A stretch of 31,365 bases of DNA from JAFGJQ01 sp964586145. GTDB lineage: Bacteria > Planctomycetota > Phycisphaerae > UBA1845. Under the pieces are notes generated by a model. That model was not told where the DNA came from and did no database searches. It was given only the letters and a program-made list of their open reading frames with translations. Positions 8,368 to 16,226 of the stretch are shown piece after piece. The translations under genes were made by a program, and so were the position numbers. The DNA lies in NCBI GenBank assembly GCA_964586145.1, contig CAZPHH010000057.1, forward strand, positions 1 to 31,365, in the 5' to 3' direction. The first letter of the stretch is position 1, and every line of letters starts with the position of its first letter.

Positions 8368-8396
8368 ACAATAGAGCGCTATTGTGTCAGAGTCAA
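8368..8396 (-). promoter_or_regulatory. Promoter with overlapping inverted-repeat operator for the regulator-methylase operon
   Basis: On the minus strand TTGACT (8396-8391), 17-bp spacer, TATTGT (8373-8368). A 7-bp inverted repeat, ACAATAG-agcg-CTATTGT (8368-8385), covers the -10 and half the spacer, the classical position for a repressor site. The predicted leader is about 130 nt. The downstream Fis-HTH regulator is a candidate autoregulator (inference). Confidence 0.6.
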
Positions 8397-8501
8397 ACGC
8401 GCGTGGAGCAATTGAGGTGTCAAACTGGGATAAATCTTCGCTTATTGGTCGGTAATCGCGATAAGTTTGTTCTCTTTTATGGCACAAAGATGTGTCACTT
8501 T

Positions 8502-8519
8502 CGGATCAGAATCGATCCG
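8502..8519 (-). terminator. Hairpin after the lipid kinase gene, no U-tract
   Basis: CGGATC (8502-8507) and GATCCG (8514-8519) form a 6-bp stem with a 6-nt loop. On the minus strand it starts 2 nt after the kinase stop. A second weak CACA/TGTG hairpin follows. No T-run is present. Confidence 0.45.
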
Positions 8520-8521
8520 GA

Positions 8522-9391
8522 TCAAACGAGGAAAGCAACGCCCTGGGGAATGATCCCGAGGCGAGCTGGAAGAGTGTCCCCGACATCACCGTCAATTTGT
8601 AGCGGAACAGGAACATCAGACGTGATGTCCACGTGGCGCCCGTGGAGGTAGATCGCATCGCCAGTCGTAACATGCTTTCGGAAAAGAGTTTGCATGGCAT
8701 GCCGGAGGAGGCCAGAGCGAGAACCGCAGGGATAGACGCACACATCCAGAAGCCCGTCATCATGAACTGCCCGCGCAAGGAGCTGCAGGCCGAGCGAATA
8801 ACGCCGGAGCACCCCAACGAAAACCAGGCCCCGGCCTTCAAACACCCGGATCCCGTCCACATCCACGCGAACGGGAGGAAAAGTGTGCGCCCAGAACGTG
8901 CGCCAGATGGGCCAGAAGTAGTCGAAGTGGCTGATGTGGCCGGCTCGCACGGCGTGCAGGCGATGGACGACTTCGGCATCAAACCCCACGCCAGTGATGA
9001 TCAGGAACTTCCGTCCGTTGACGACGCCGACGTCCATCGGTTGCGGTCGGCCGTGCAGAATCAGACCGGCGATTTGCTCCGGATCCCGCGGCATGCGGAG
9101 CGCCTTGGCCACGATATTCTCCGTGCCTCCACCCAGGATGGCCAGGGGACCGGGCCGGCCGACCCGGGCGCCCGCCACGTCGCGGACGGTACCGTCCCCG
9201 CCGACCACCAGGATGGCCCGGGCGGAGTCGGGCACCGCCTCCGCAAGTCGGGCGGCATCGCCATGCCCGGCGGTGACCCTGCAGGTCAGGCCAACACCCT
9301 CGCGGGCGAGTGCTGACCGGATGGCCGGCAGGAACTCGCCCAGGTTCCGCCGGCCTGAAACGGGGTTAATGATGGCGTAAACGTCCTTCAC
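8522..9391 (-). CDS. Diacylglycerol kinase-like lipid kinase (YegS/BmrU type)
   Basis: 289 residues. Expected to phosphorylate a lipid such as diacylglycerol or sphingoid base using ATP. The nucleotide-binding GGDGT motif is at 64-68 (VVGGDGTVRD), followed by LGGGTENIV in place of the usual GTGND, and GVGFDAEV. Start at GTG 9391: GGGGAGGA ends 6 nt before it, and the protein then begins directly with the conserved VYAIINPVSG strand. An upstream extension to 9727 would overlap the divergent FHA gene and is not conserved-looking. Divergent from the phosphatase gene; not obviously cotranscribed with the regulator, which has its own promoter. Confidence 0.9.
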   Translation of the reverse strand: MKDVYAIINPVSGRRNLGEFLPAIRSALAREGVGLTCRVTAGHGDAARLAEAVPDSARAILVVGGDGTVRDVAGARVGRPGPLAILGGGTENIVAKALRMPRDPEQIAGLILHGRPQPMDVGVVNGRKFLIITGVGFDAEVVHRLHAVRAGHISHFDYFWPIWRTFWAHTFPPVRVDVDGIRVFEGRGLVFVGVLRRYSLGLQLLARAVHDDGLLDVCVYPCGSRSGLLRHAMQTLFRKHVTTGDAIYLHGRHVDITSDVPVPLQIDGDVGDTLPARLGIIPQGVAFLV

Positions 9392-9485
9392 TTCGGTCCT
9401 CCCCGCGTACCGGGCCGAGCGGCATGGTGTCGCCTGGGACCGCGGATCGCAAGGGGGCGCGACGGTCGGCGTGCCCGCCATCCGC

Positions 9486-9513
9486 TTGCCCGAACGTGGG
9501 ACAGCGGTATAGT
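9486..9513 (+). promoter_or_regulatory. Candidate promoter placing transcription start at the start codon (leaderless)
   Basis: TTGCCC (9486-9491), 16-bp spacer, TATAGT (9508-9513). The -10 ends 8 nt before the ATG at 9522, so transcription would start at or within 1-2 nt of the start codon. No Shine-Dalgarno sequence is visible. Confidence 0.45.
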
Positions 9514-9521
9514 CTGCGGGC

Positions 9522-11132
9522 ATGGCGGACCTTCGATTCATCGACGATGCGGGGCACTTGTGCGTGATCCGGCTGGCCCGTGAGCCCGTGCTGATCGGGC
9601 GTACGAACACGTGCCAGATCATGTTTGTGGACGACATGATTTCTCGGGAGCACGCTCGATTCGAGGCGGATGCGGAGGGTCGTTGCCGCGTTCGGGATCT
9701 GGGCAGTCGGAACAAGACGTACGTCAACGGTCAGCAGGTGGCGGAAACGATCCTGTCCCACGGAGACGTGATTCGGGTCGGCGGGCACGTGGTGGAGTTC
9801 CTGAACGAGGGCTCGCCGCGCGAACGTCTGAACCTGGATTTCCTCACGCCGGACCGCAGCGAGCCGACAGGCAGTGAATGGGTGAAGGTCAAGGCGCCGG
9901 TCACCCTGGCGCTGGAGCAGGTCGCGAAGCTGGCCAGTTGCGGAGCCTTTCTGGGCGCCACGGCCCGCATTGAGGAGATTGCCGAGGTGGCGCTGGGGCG
10001 GCTCCTGCTGGACCTCCAGGCGGATCGTGGCTTCATCGCGCGCCGGGGCGACAAGAAGGGTGAAATTCTGCCCATCGCGCATCGGGGCCTGACGCTACAG
10101 CCGGGTGGATCGCGGATGCCGGTGAGCCAGACGTTCGTGTCCACGGCCGTGCTGCAAAGCGTGGCCGGCCGGTATCCGCGAGAGGCGTCGCAGATCGATT
10201 CGAAATCCGGGTACGCGGGCAGCGGAATGATCGCCCCGCTGTTGCACCGAAACGACATCATCGGCGTGCTGTACGTGGACCGGCCCGTGGCCAGCCAGCC
10301 GTTCAGCGCGATGGCGTTGCAGCACATGGCGGCGGCCGGGGCGGCCGTGGGCGGGATCATGGCCGAGGCCACGAAGCGGCTGGCCGACACGATCGTCCCG
10401 GCCGAGGCGGCGTGGCAGTCTGCGGTCCGTCGCATTCAGGCGGGGGCGACGACCGCGCCGCAGGTGCCGCCGCCGTTCGCGGTCGCCTGCAAGCTGCGCA
10501 AGGGTGCGCTGCGATGCGGCGATCTGTACGACGTGATTCCGCTGGGCGACGGCAAATGCGTGCTGACCGTGCTGGACGCGGGCGGCAGCGGCGTATCGGG
10601 CCTGGCCCAGGCGATGGCGATCCGCGCGGGCATCCGTTGCGCGTTGAACGTACGAGGAGATGCGATGGACCTGGCGCCCGTGCTGGACGCGTTGAACCGC
10701 GGATTGGCCGGGCAGCCGACCCGTCAGCTCGTCACCGCGGTGGTGGTGGGGGTGGACCTGTCGGCCGGCCGGGTGGCCTACGTCAACGCAGGCGGGCTGC
10801 CGCCGTTGCTGCTGATGGGTGCGGGGCGGCTGATCACGCTGGACCAGCCGTCGCTCGTGCTGGGTGTCGATGGGGAGTATGCGTACGAGGTGAACAGCGT
10901 CGACCTGCCGGCCGACTTCCGGATCGTCTGCCACACCGACGGGTTGGTGGATGCCGCGAACGCCACGGGCGAAGCCTTCGGCGAACCGCGGTTGCACGAG
11001 CTGCTGCTGGACCACGACGCGTTCCAGGAGCCCGGCGCGATCATCGAGCGGATTCTGGGCGCCATCCACACGCACGCCGGCGACCACGCGCCGGACGACG
11101 ACGGGACGGTGATGGTGCTCGGCAAAGGATGA
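9522..11132 (+). CDS. FHA-GAF-SpoIIE (PP2C-type) phosphatase
   Basis: 536 residues, no membrane segment. An FHA domain (about 20-93), which binds phosphothreonine, shows GR (26-27), SREH (41-44) and NG (69-70). A GAF-like sensor domain spans about 130-285. The C-terminal SpoIIE/PP2C domain (about 320-536) keeps its metal-binding aspartates: CGD (D334), LDAGGSG (D352), HTDG (D473) and DDDGT near the end. It would dephosphorylate Ser/Thr in partner proteins such as anti-sigma antagonists. The FHA domain suggests recruitment to targets of Ser/Thr kinases like the one at the left edge (inference). The start lacks a Shine-Dalgarno sequence. Confidence 0.93.
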   Translation: MADLRFIDDAGHLCVIRLAREPVLIGRTNTCQIMFVDDMISREHARFEADAEGRCRVRDLGSRNKTYVNGQQVAETILSHGDVIRVGGHVVEFLNEGSPRERLNLDFLTPDRSEPTGSEWVKVKAPVTLALEQVAKLASCGAFLGATARIEEIAEVALGRLLLDLQADRGFIARRGDKKGEILPIAHRGLTLQPGGSRMPVSQTFVSTAVLQSVAGRYPREASQIDSKSGYAGSGMIAPLLHRNDIIGVLYVDRPVASQPFSAMALQHMAAAGAAVGGIMAEATKRLADTIVPAEAAWQSAVRRIQAGATTAPQVPPPFAVACKLRKGALRCGDLYDVIPLGDGKCVLTVLDAGGSGVSGLAQAMAIRAGIRCALNVRGDAMDLAPVLDALNRGLAGQPTRQLVTAVVVGVDLSAGRVAYVNAGGLPPLLLMGAGRLITLDQPSLVLGVDGEYAYEVNSVDLPADFRIVCHTDGLVDAANATGEAFGEPRLHELLLDHDAFQEPGAIIERILGAIHTHAGDHAPDDDGTVMVLGKG

Positions 11133-11310
11133 TGGCGGGAACGGACGGGGAAGGCGGAGGTGCCGTGGAGCGGGCTTTGGAGGAGGCCGGTTCCGTGCCG
11201 TGGGCGTTCCGCCGCACGCTCCTGCCGACGGGGCCCGTACCCGACCACGAACCAGTCCCCGACGCGGCTTTCGCACCGTCGTCCTCCAGTCGAACCGGAG
11301 ACAGCCGGCC

Positions 11311-12996
11311 ATGATCGCCCCCGTTGCCGCAGAAGCCAAGATCGTCAACGCCCTGCTGGAATCGCGCGGGCTGACCCGGGTCGCGCTGCTGGAGGCCCAG
11401 TACGACGCCCGGGCCTCGGGCCTGCCCCTCGTGGAAGCGCTGCTCAAGCGTGACAAGCTCTCCGACGAGGACGCGGGGCGGGCCTACGCGGATCTGTACG
11501 GCCTGCGCTACCTTGACCTCTCGCGGCGCCCGCCCAGCGTGGGTTGGGTGCTGTCGCTGCCGGAGAACGCGGCCCGCCGGGCCCGCTGCCTGGTGTTCGG
11601 CGAAGTGAACGGCGAGCTGGTCGTGGCCGTCGCGGACCCCGTCGACCCCGCGGTGAAGGCGGCCCTCGCCCTGCGGTTCGATCGCCCGGTCCAGCTCGTG
11701 GTCAGCCCGCGCTACCAGATTCTCGAAGCCCAGGATCGCATCTACGGCGACGCCCGCCGCAAGGGCCAGCGCATGGTGGAGGCAGGGCCCATCGCGTCCA
11801 CGGTGGCCACGCGATCCGCCACCGGCCTGAACGTGCTGGAGGAGCTGGACTCCATCGTCGACGAGGCCGTCGACCGGCGCGCGAGCGACATCCACATCGA
11901 GACCGAAGAGGATCGCGTCCGCGTGCGGTACCGCATTGACGGCCGAATGATCGAGGCCCGCTCGTATCCCACCGAAGTGGCGGCCCCGATGATCTCGCGC
12001 GTGAAGGTGCTGTCCACGCTGGACATTGTCGAACGGCGCAAACCGCAGGACGGACGGTTCAACAAGAAGAGCTTCGACCAGAAGATCGACGTCCGGGTGG
12101 CGGTGATCCCCACCATCCACGGCGAGCGGGCGACCCTGCGACTGCTCGCCATGAACCGGAGCGAGACGGACCTCACCGGACTGGGCATGGACCTGGAGGT
12201 GCGGCAGGCGTTCGAGCGGCTGATCCACCGGCCGCACGGCATCATCCTGATCACCGGCCCAACGGGCAGCGGCAAGAGCACGACGATGTATGCCGCCCTC
12301 CAGATCATCAACACCATCGACAAGCACATCATCACCGTCGAGGACCCGGTGGAATACCACATTCCCGGGGTGAACCAGGTGCAGGTGAACCGCGACTTCG
12401 GCGTGTCGTTCGCCTCCGCCCTGCGCAGCATCGTCCGGCACGATCCGGACGTGATCATGGTGGGCGAAATCCGCGACGAGGAAACGGCCCACCTGGCCCT
12501 GGAAGCCTCCCTGACCGGCCACCTGGTGTTCGCCACCCTTCACACCAACTCGGCCGTGGGCGCCCTGACGCGGCTTCTGGACATGGGATGTGAGCCGTAT
12601 CTCGTGTCCAGCGCCATCATCGGCGTCATGGCCCAGCGGCTGGTGCGGCGCATTTGCGGCAACTGCAAGAAGGGCTACGAGCCCAACGCGGCCGAACGGC
12701 GGCTGCTGGAAATCCCGCCGGAACGGACGCAGGTGGAGATTTTCCGCGGCGCCGGCTGTGCCCGATGCGGGCGCAGCGGGTACTTCGACCGGATCGGCAT
12801 CTACGAGTTGGTGCCGTTCGACGCCGGCTTGGCCGATCTGGTGATGGAGAAGGCCTCCACGGAGACGATGTACCGATACGCCCTGGCGCACGGCGCGGTC
12901 GTGCTGCGAACGGATGCCATCACGAAGGTCCTCCGCGGGTGGACCACATTGGAAGAGGCCCTGCGCGTCACGACGGCCGACACGTACGGATCGTGA
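11311..12996 (+). CDS. Type IV pilus / type II secretion assembly ATPase (PilB/GspE family)
   Basis: 561 residues. Hexameric cytoplasmic ATPase that drives pilin or pseudopilin assembly. An N-terminal GspE-N/MshEN-like domain (about 35-148) precedes the ATPase core: RRKPQDGRF (242-250), Walker A GPTGSGKST (316-324), Asp box EDPVEYH, Walker B VIMVGEIRDEE (381-391) and His box LVFATLHTN. A tetracysteine zinc site (C449, C452, C483, C486) is typical of PilB/GspE assembly ATPases and not of PilT. Start chosen at ATG 11311, with GGAG 10 nt upstream; the in-frame extension to 11200 looks non-coding. No other pilus or secretion genes are in the window, so PilB versus GspE cannot be decided. Confidence 0.93.
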   Translation: MIAPVAAEAKIVNALLESRGLTRVALLEAQYDARASGLPLVEALLKRDKLSDEDAGRAYADLYGLRYLDLSRRPPSVGWVLSLPENAARRARCLVFGEVNGELVVAVADPVDPAVKAALALRFDRPVQLVVSPRYQILEAQDRIYGDARRKGQRMVEAGPIASTVATRSATGLNVLEELDSIVDEAVDRRASDIHIETEEDRVRVRYRIDGRMIEARSYPTEVAAPMISRVKVLSTLDIVERRKPQDGRFNKKSFDQKIDVRVAVIPTIHGERATLRLLAMNRSETDLTGLGMDLEVRQAFERLIHRPHGIILITGPTGSGKSTTMYAALQIINTIDKHIITVEDPVEYHIPGVNQVQVNRDFGVSFASALRSIVRHDPDVIMVGEIRDEETAHLALEASLTGHLVFATLHTNSAVGALTRLLDMGCEPYLVSSAIIGVMAQRLVRRICGNCKKGYEPNAAERRLLEIPPERTQVEIFRGAGCARCGRSGYFDRIGIYELVPFDAGLADLVMEKASTETMYRYALAHGAVVLRTDAITKVLRGWTTLEEALRVTTADTYGS

Positions 12997-13193
12997 AGAA
13001 GGGCGTACCTCGCCACGCGCGCCAGCACAACGTCGGCCAAGACAGGCGCTCCGGAACGAACACCCTGCGGCATGGGGGGCTCCACGGCCGGGCCATTGCC
13101 GGTCGGGGCAATAGTCGCCCTTTGGGCAAGGTTCGTCGGCAGAATCTATGGGTGAACTGGGGCTCTGCTCCAGACCCCCAAAACTTGTGAGCC
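12997..13193. other. Intergenic sequence with a stem-loop
   Basis: No gene seen. An open frame on the plus strand runs to 13190 but overlaps the ATPase gene and has no recognisable domain. A stem-loop at 13159-13178 pairs GGGG-c-TCTG with CAGA-CCCC (3-nt loop, one bulged C). It lies between the ATPase stop and the avd-like fragment and could be a 3' structure or a dispersed repeat. Confidence 0.45.
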
Positions 13194-13331
13194 GTGCGTA
13201 CGCGCCGCATCAGCGGGGATTCTCGCCACGAACCGCCCGTTCTGCTGGTCAAATGGTATGACGTGACCAAATGGCTGCTGGAGTGCGTGGACAGCTTTCC
13301 CAGGAACCAGCGGTTTATATTCAGCCAGCGA
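13194..13331 (+). pseudogene. Truncated avd-like gene (DGR accessory four-helix-bundle protein)
   Basis: In-frame translation from GTG 13194 gives 13 unassigned residues, then PPVLLVKWYDVTKWLL and FPRNQRFIFSQR (residues 14-46). I recognise this as the N-terminal helix-turn region of Avd-type proteins (S23/bAvd four-helix bundle), which bind the reverse transcriptase of diversity-generating retroelements. Family members are about 110-130 residues; here similarity stops abruptly at residue 46 and the following residues (STVVEWIARF) do not look like Avd. A stop codon lies 6 nt upstream of the GTG in the same frame. It is followed on the same strand by the template-repeat-like sequence, the normal DGR order. 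Recognition is from memory, without a profile search. Confidence 0.7.
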
Positions 13332-13374
13332 CGGTCCACCGTTGTCGAGTGGATTGCCCGTTTCAACAGGCATT

Positions 13375-13490
13375 CCCGCCGCGGGGCGGGTCGTTCATCA
13401 ACAACGACAACAACCTGCACGCGGCGAATCGCAACAACAACCCGACAAACGCGAACAACCACATCGGGTCCTGTGTCGGGGAAGCCCCTG
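13375..13490 (+). repeat. DGR template-repeat-like adenine-rich sequence
   Basis: Reading in frame from 13379, the segment starts RGGSF and continues INNDNNLHAANRNNN, PTNANNHIG. Of the 24 codons in 13397-13468, 11 are Asn, 10 of them AAC, and 29 of 72 bases are A (about 40%) in a GC-rich setting. DGR template repeats have exactly this pattern, because adenines in AAC codons are the positions randomised when the template is copied into a variable region. A GC hairpin (CCCGCC-gcgg-GGCGGG, 13375-13390) marks the 5' end, and a GC-rich tail (about 13469-13498) follows, where a homing-initiation sequence would be expected. No reverse transcriptase gene and no matching variable region are in the window. 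The right boundary is approximate. Confidence 0.7.
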
Positions 13491-13499
13491 AATCCCCGC

Positions 13500-14252
13500 C
13501 TACGTGCCCAGCAGGTCGCGAATCCACTGCATCGTCGTCTGCCGTCCCAGGCGGGCGATGGCGTCGGTCAGGGGAATGTCCTTCGGGCAGACCTCCACGC
13601 AGTTCTGTGCGTTTCCGCAATCCGTAATGCCGCCGGGGCCCATGAGGGCGTGCAGGCGGTCGGCCGACTGAAACGCGCCCGTGGGGTGCGAGTTGTGCAT
13701 GTCCACCTGACCGAGCGTGGCCGGTCCGACGAACGGCGTATCGAGTTGGTACTGCGGGCAGGCCTCCATGCAGCAGCCGCAGGTCATGCAGCGGCTGAAC
13801 AGGTACCGGACGTCCTGCTTCTCGGCCGGGATGAGCGGGGCATGGCGGTGGATGTCCCACGAGCCGTCCAGTTCCACCCAGGCCTTGATCTTCAGCAGGG
13901 CGTCGAACATCCGGGACCGGTCGACCATCAAATCGCGGATGAGGGGGAACTTGGTCAACGGTTCGAGCACGATGGGCTGCTCGAGCTGGTCAACCAGGGC
14001 GGCGCACGACTGACGCGGCACACCGTTGACCAGCATGGAGCAGGCCCCGCAGACCTCCTCCATGCAGTTGCTGTCCCAGACCACGGGCTGGACCTTCTGG
14101 CCGGCGGCGTTGATCGGGTGCTCGCGCAGGTACATCAGGCACGAGACCACGTTGTGCGCCGGCTGCCAGGGCATGATGAACTCTTCCCAGTACGGCGCGG
14201 CCTCCGGGCCGTCCTGCCGCCGGATCTTGAAGTGAATCGTCCGTTCCGCCAT
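13500..14252 (-). CDS. sdhB: Succinate dehydrogenase/fumarate reductase iron-sulfur subunit
   Basis: 250 residues. Electron-transfer subunit of complex II, passing electrons between the flavin and the quinone site at the cytoplasmic face of the membrane. An N-terminal [2Fe-2S] ferredoxin domain has C63, C68, C71 and C83. The C-terminal domain has CMTCGCCMEACP (155-166) and C212/C218/C222 for the [4Fe-4S] and [3Fe-4S] centres. GGAGAGG lies 6 nt before the ATG. It is the last gene of sdhCAB, 17 nt after sdhA. Downstream lies the DGR-like remnant on the opposite strand, ending about 10 nt from this stop. Confidence 0.96.
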   Translation of the reverse strand: MAERTIHFKIRRQDGPEAAPYWEEFIMPWQPAHNVVSCLMYLREHPINAAGQKVQPVVWDSNCMEEVCGACSMLVNGVPRQSCAALVDQLEQPIVLEPLTKFPLIRDLMVDRSRMFDALLKIKAWVELDGSWDIHRHAPLIPAEKQDVRYLFSRCMTCGCCMEACPQYQLDTPFVGPATLGQVDMHNSHPTGAFQSADRLHALMGPGGITDCGNAQNCVEVCPKDIPLTDAIARLGRQTTMQWIRDLLGT

Positions 14253-14269
14253 GAGTCGCCTCTCCTCGC

Positions 14270-16156
14270 CTACCGGTAGTCCCGGGGCTTTTCCGGTGCG
14301 AGCACGGAGGTGTCCACCGGTTTGTATTCAATCTTCGGGCCGTCCGGCGTATGGGTCACCATGGTGTGCCGGAGCCATTTCTCGTTGTTGGCCTTCCAGC
14401 GGCGCACGTAATCATCGTATTCCGGGTCGCCGGGGAACTTGCCCTCGGGGACTTTCAGCTCGAACTCCGCCTTGTAGTGCGAGCCTCGGCATTCGTCACG
14501 CAGTCGGGCCCCTTTGGCAATCGCCTCTGCCAGCACCACCATGTCCCGCACCTGGCGGGCCCAGGACAGCGACTGATTCATGATCGTACTGCGATCGTCC
14601 AGCGAAATGCGGCGGGCGCGCTCCTTGAGTTTGCCGATGCCGTTCAGGGCCTCGTCCAGGCCCTTGTTGTCGCGCTCCACAAAGACCTTCGCTCGCATCA
14701 GATCGCCCAGCTCGCGGTGCAGGGCAAAGGCGTTCTCGCCGCCGTCATTGTTCAGGATGCCGCGGTTGATCTCCTCCTGCCGCGTCCGCTCGGCCTCATA
14801 CGAAGACTCGGGCAGGGGCTTCCGCGAGCGGCCCAGGCTCTTGATGTACGCGTCGACCGACTCGCCCGCCACCCAGCCGCTGAACGACGCGCTGAGCAGC
14901 GAATTGGCCCCCAGCCGGTTCGCCCCGTGATACGCGAAGTCGCACTCCCCTGCGGCATACAGCCCCTCAATGCTGGTGACGTGGTTGCGCGGGTGCGCGT
15001 CGGCCATGCGCCCGTTCTTCTCGTCCGCGGCATAGTCGACCCACAGCCCGCCCATGGAGTAGTGCGTGGCCGGGAAGATCTTCATCGGCCGCGTGTACGG
15101 ATCCTCGCCGGTGAAGGTCTGATACATCTCCAGGATGCCGCCCAGCCGCTTCTCGAGAAAATCGTGCGGCTGATGCGTGAGGTCCAGGTACACCATGTCC
15201 TGCCCGCCGACCCCCAGCCCCATGTGGTGTACTACGCGGAAGATCGCTCGCGAGCCGACGTCGCGCGGGACGGTGTTGCCGTAGGCGGGGTACCACTCCT
15301 CGAGGAAGTAGAACCGTTCCGATTCCGGGATTTCCCGCGGATCGCGCGTGTCGCCCGCCTTGCGCGGCACCCAGACCCGCGCTCCCTCGCCCCGGCACGC
15401 TTCCGACATCAGCCGGTTCTTGTCGTGACCGGGAATGCCGGTCGGATGGAACTGGATGAACTCCGGATTGGCGAAGCGGGCCCCCTGCTGATACACCCGC
15501 GACGCCGGCGCGCCGGTCGAGTTGTTCGACATCGTGGACCGGCCGTAGATCAGGGCGAGCCCGCCCGTCGCCACGATGACCGCCTCCGCCGGGAAGGCCC
15601 GCACCTTCGACGTTTGCAGATCCATGGCCGTCGCCCCGCGGCAGACGCCTTGGTCATCGAGCACGAGCGAAAGGAAATCCCAGCCCTCGTACTTGATGAC
15701 GCGTCCGTGGGCCTCGTGGGCCCGCACCTGCTCGTCCACGGCGTAGAGCAGTTGCTGCCCGGTGGTGGCCCCGGCAAAGCAGGTCCGGCGGTGCTTCACG
15801 CCGCCGAACAGGCGCTGGTCCAGGATGCCCTCGGGGGTTCGGCTGAAGGTCACGCCCATGCGGTCGAACGTGCGCATCAGGCCCGGGGCCGCCTCGCACA
15901 GACTGCGGATCGGCGGCTGGTCCGCCAGGTAATCACCGCCCTTGATCGTGTCGACGATGTGCTGCCAGACCGAATCACGCTCGCCCTTGACGTCCAGCAC
16001 AGCGTTGATGCCGCCCTGCGCGCAGCACGAGTGCGAGCGCTTGACCGGAAAGAGCGAGAACAGATCGATCGGATACCCCTGCTCCGCCACGCGTAAGGTG
16101 GCCCAGAGGCCGCCCAGGCCGCCGCCCACCACAATCACTCTCGGTTTGCTTGCCAT
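14270..16156 (-). CDS. sdhA: Succinate dehydrogenase/fumarate reductase flavoprotein subunit
   Basis: 628 residues. Catalytic subunit interconverting succinate and fumarate. The FAD-binding GGGLGG motif is at 11-16, and H42 in KRSHSCCAQGGINA is at the position of the covalent FAD histidine. Also visible are the substrate-site segments QFHPTGIPG and RGEGARVWVP, and the C-terminal FAD loop GANRLGANSLLSASFSG. Start chosen at ATG 16156, where the protein begins MASKPRVIVVGGG with GGAAGGAA about 10 nt upstream; a GTG at 16186 would add ten unconserved residues. Located between sdhC and sdhB. Confidence 0.96.
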   Translation of the reverse strand: MASKPRVIVVGGGLGGLWATLRVAEQGYPIDLFSLFPVKRSHSCCAQGGINAVLDVKGERDSVWQHIVDTIKGGDYLADQPPIRSLCEAAPGLMRTFDRMGVTFSRTPEGILDQRLFGGVKHRRTCFAGATTGQQLLYAVDEQVRAHEAHGRVIKYEGWDFLSLVLDDQGVCRGATAMDLQTSKVRAFPAEAVIVATGGLALIYGRSTMSNNSTGAPASRVYQQGARFANPEFIQFHPTGIPGHDKNRLMSEACRGEGARVWVPRKAGDTRDPREIPESERFYFLEEWYPAYGNTVPRDVGSRAIFRVVHHMGLGVGGQDMVYLDLTHQPHDFLEKRLGGILEMYQTFTGEDPYTRPMKIFPATHYSMGGLWVDYAADEKNGRMADAHPRNHVTSIEGLYAAGECDFAYHGANRLGANSLLSASFSGWVAGESVDAYIKSLGRSRKPLPESSYEAERTRQEEINRGILNNDGGENAFALHRELGDLMRAKVFVERDNKGLDEALNGIGKLKERARRISLDDRSTIMNQSLSWARQVRDMVVLAEAIAKGARLRDECRGSHYKAEFELKVPEGKFPGDPEYDDYVRRWKANNEKWLRHTMVTHTPDGPKIEYKPVDTSVLAPEKPRDYR

Positions 16157-16226
16157 GATGATGAAATTCCTTCCGCGGCGCCTCACTGCACGTCCGACGA
16201 CGTCGACTCACCCGCCGGGGACAGGG

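Noticed and set aside
13159..13178. Rho-independent terminator for the PilB-like gene
   Set aside because: The stem is real but lies 160 nt from the stop, has a bulge and no T-run; kept only as a stem-loop note.
13363..13470. Small hydrophobic minus-strand peptide (MWLFAFVGLLL...) just after sdhB
   Set aside because: It is the antisense of the adenine-rich template-like sequence: AAC codons read backwards give Val/Leu, which makes a hydrophobic frame by chance.
16157..16186. GTG start adding ten residues to SdhA
   Set aside because: The added residues are not part of the conserved N-terminus, and ATG 16156 has a good ribosome site.
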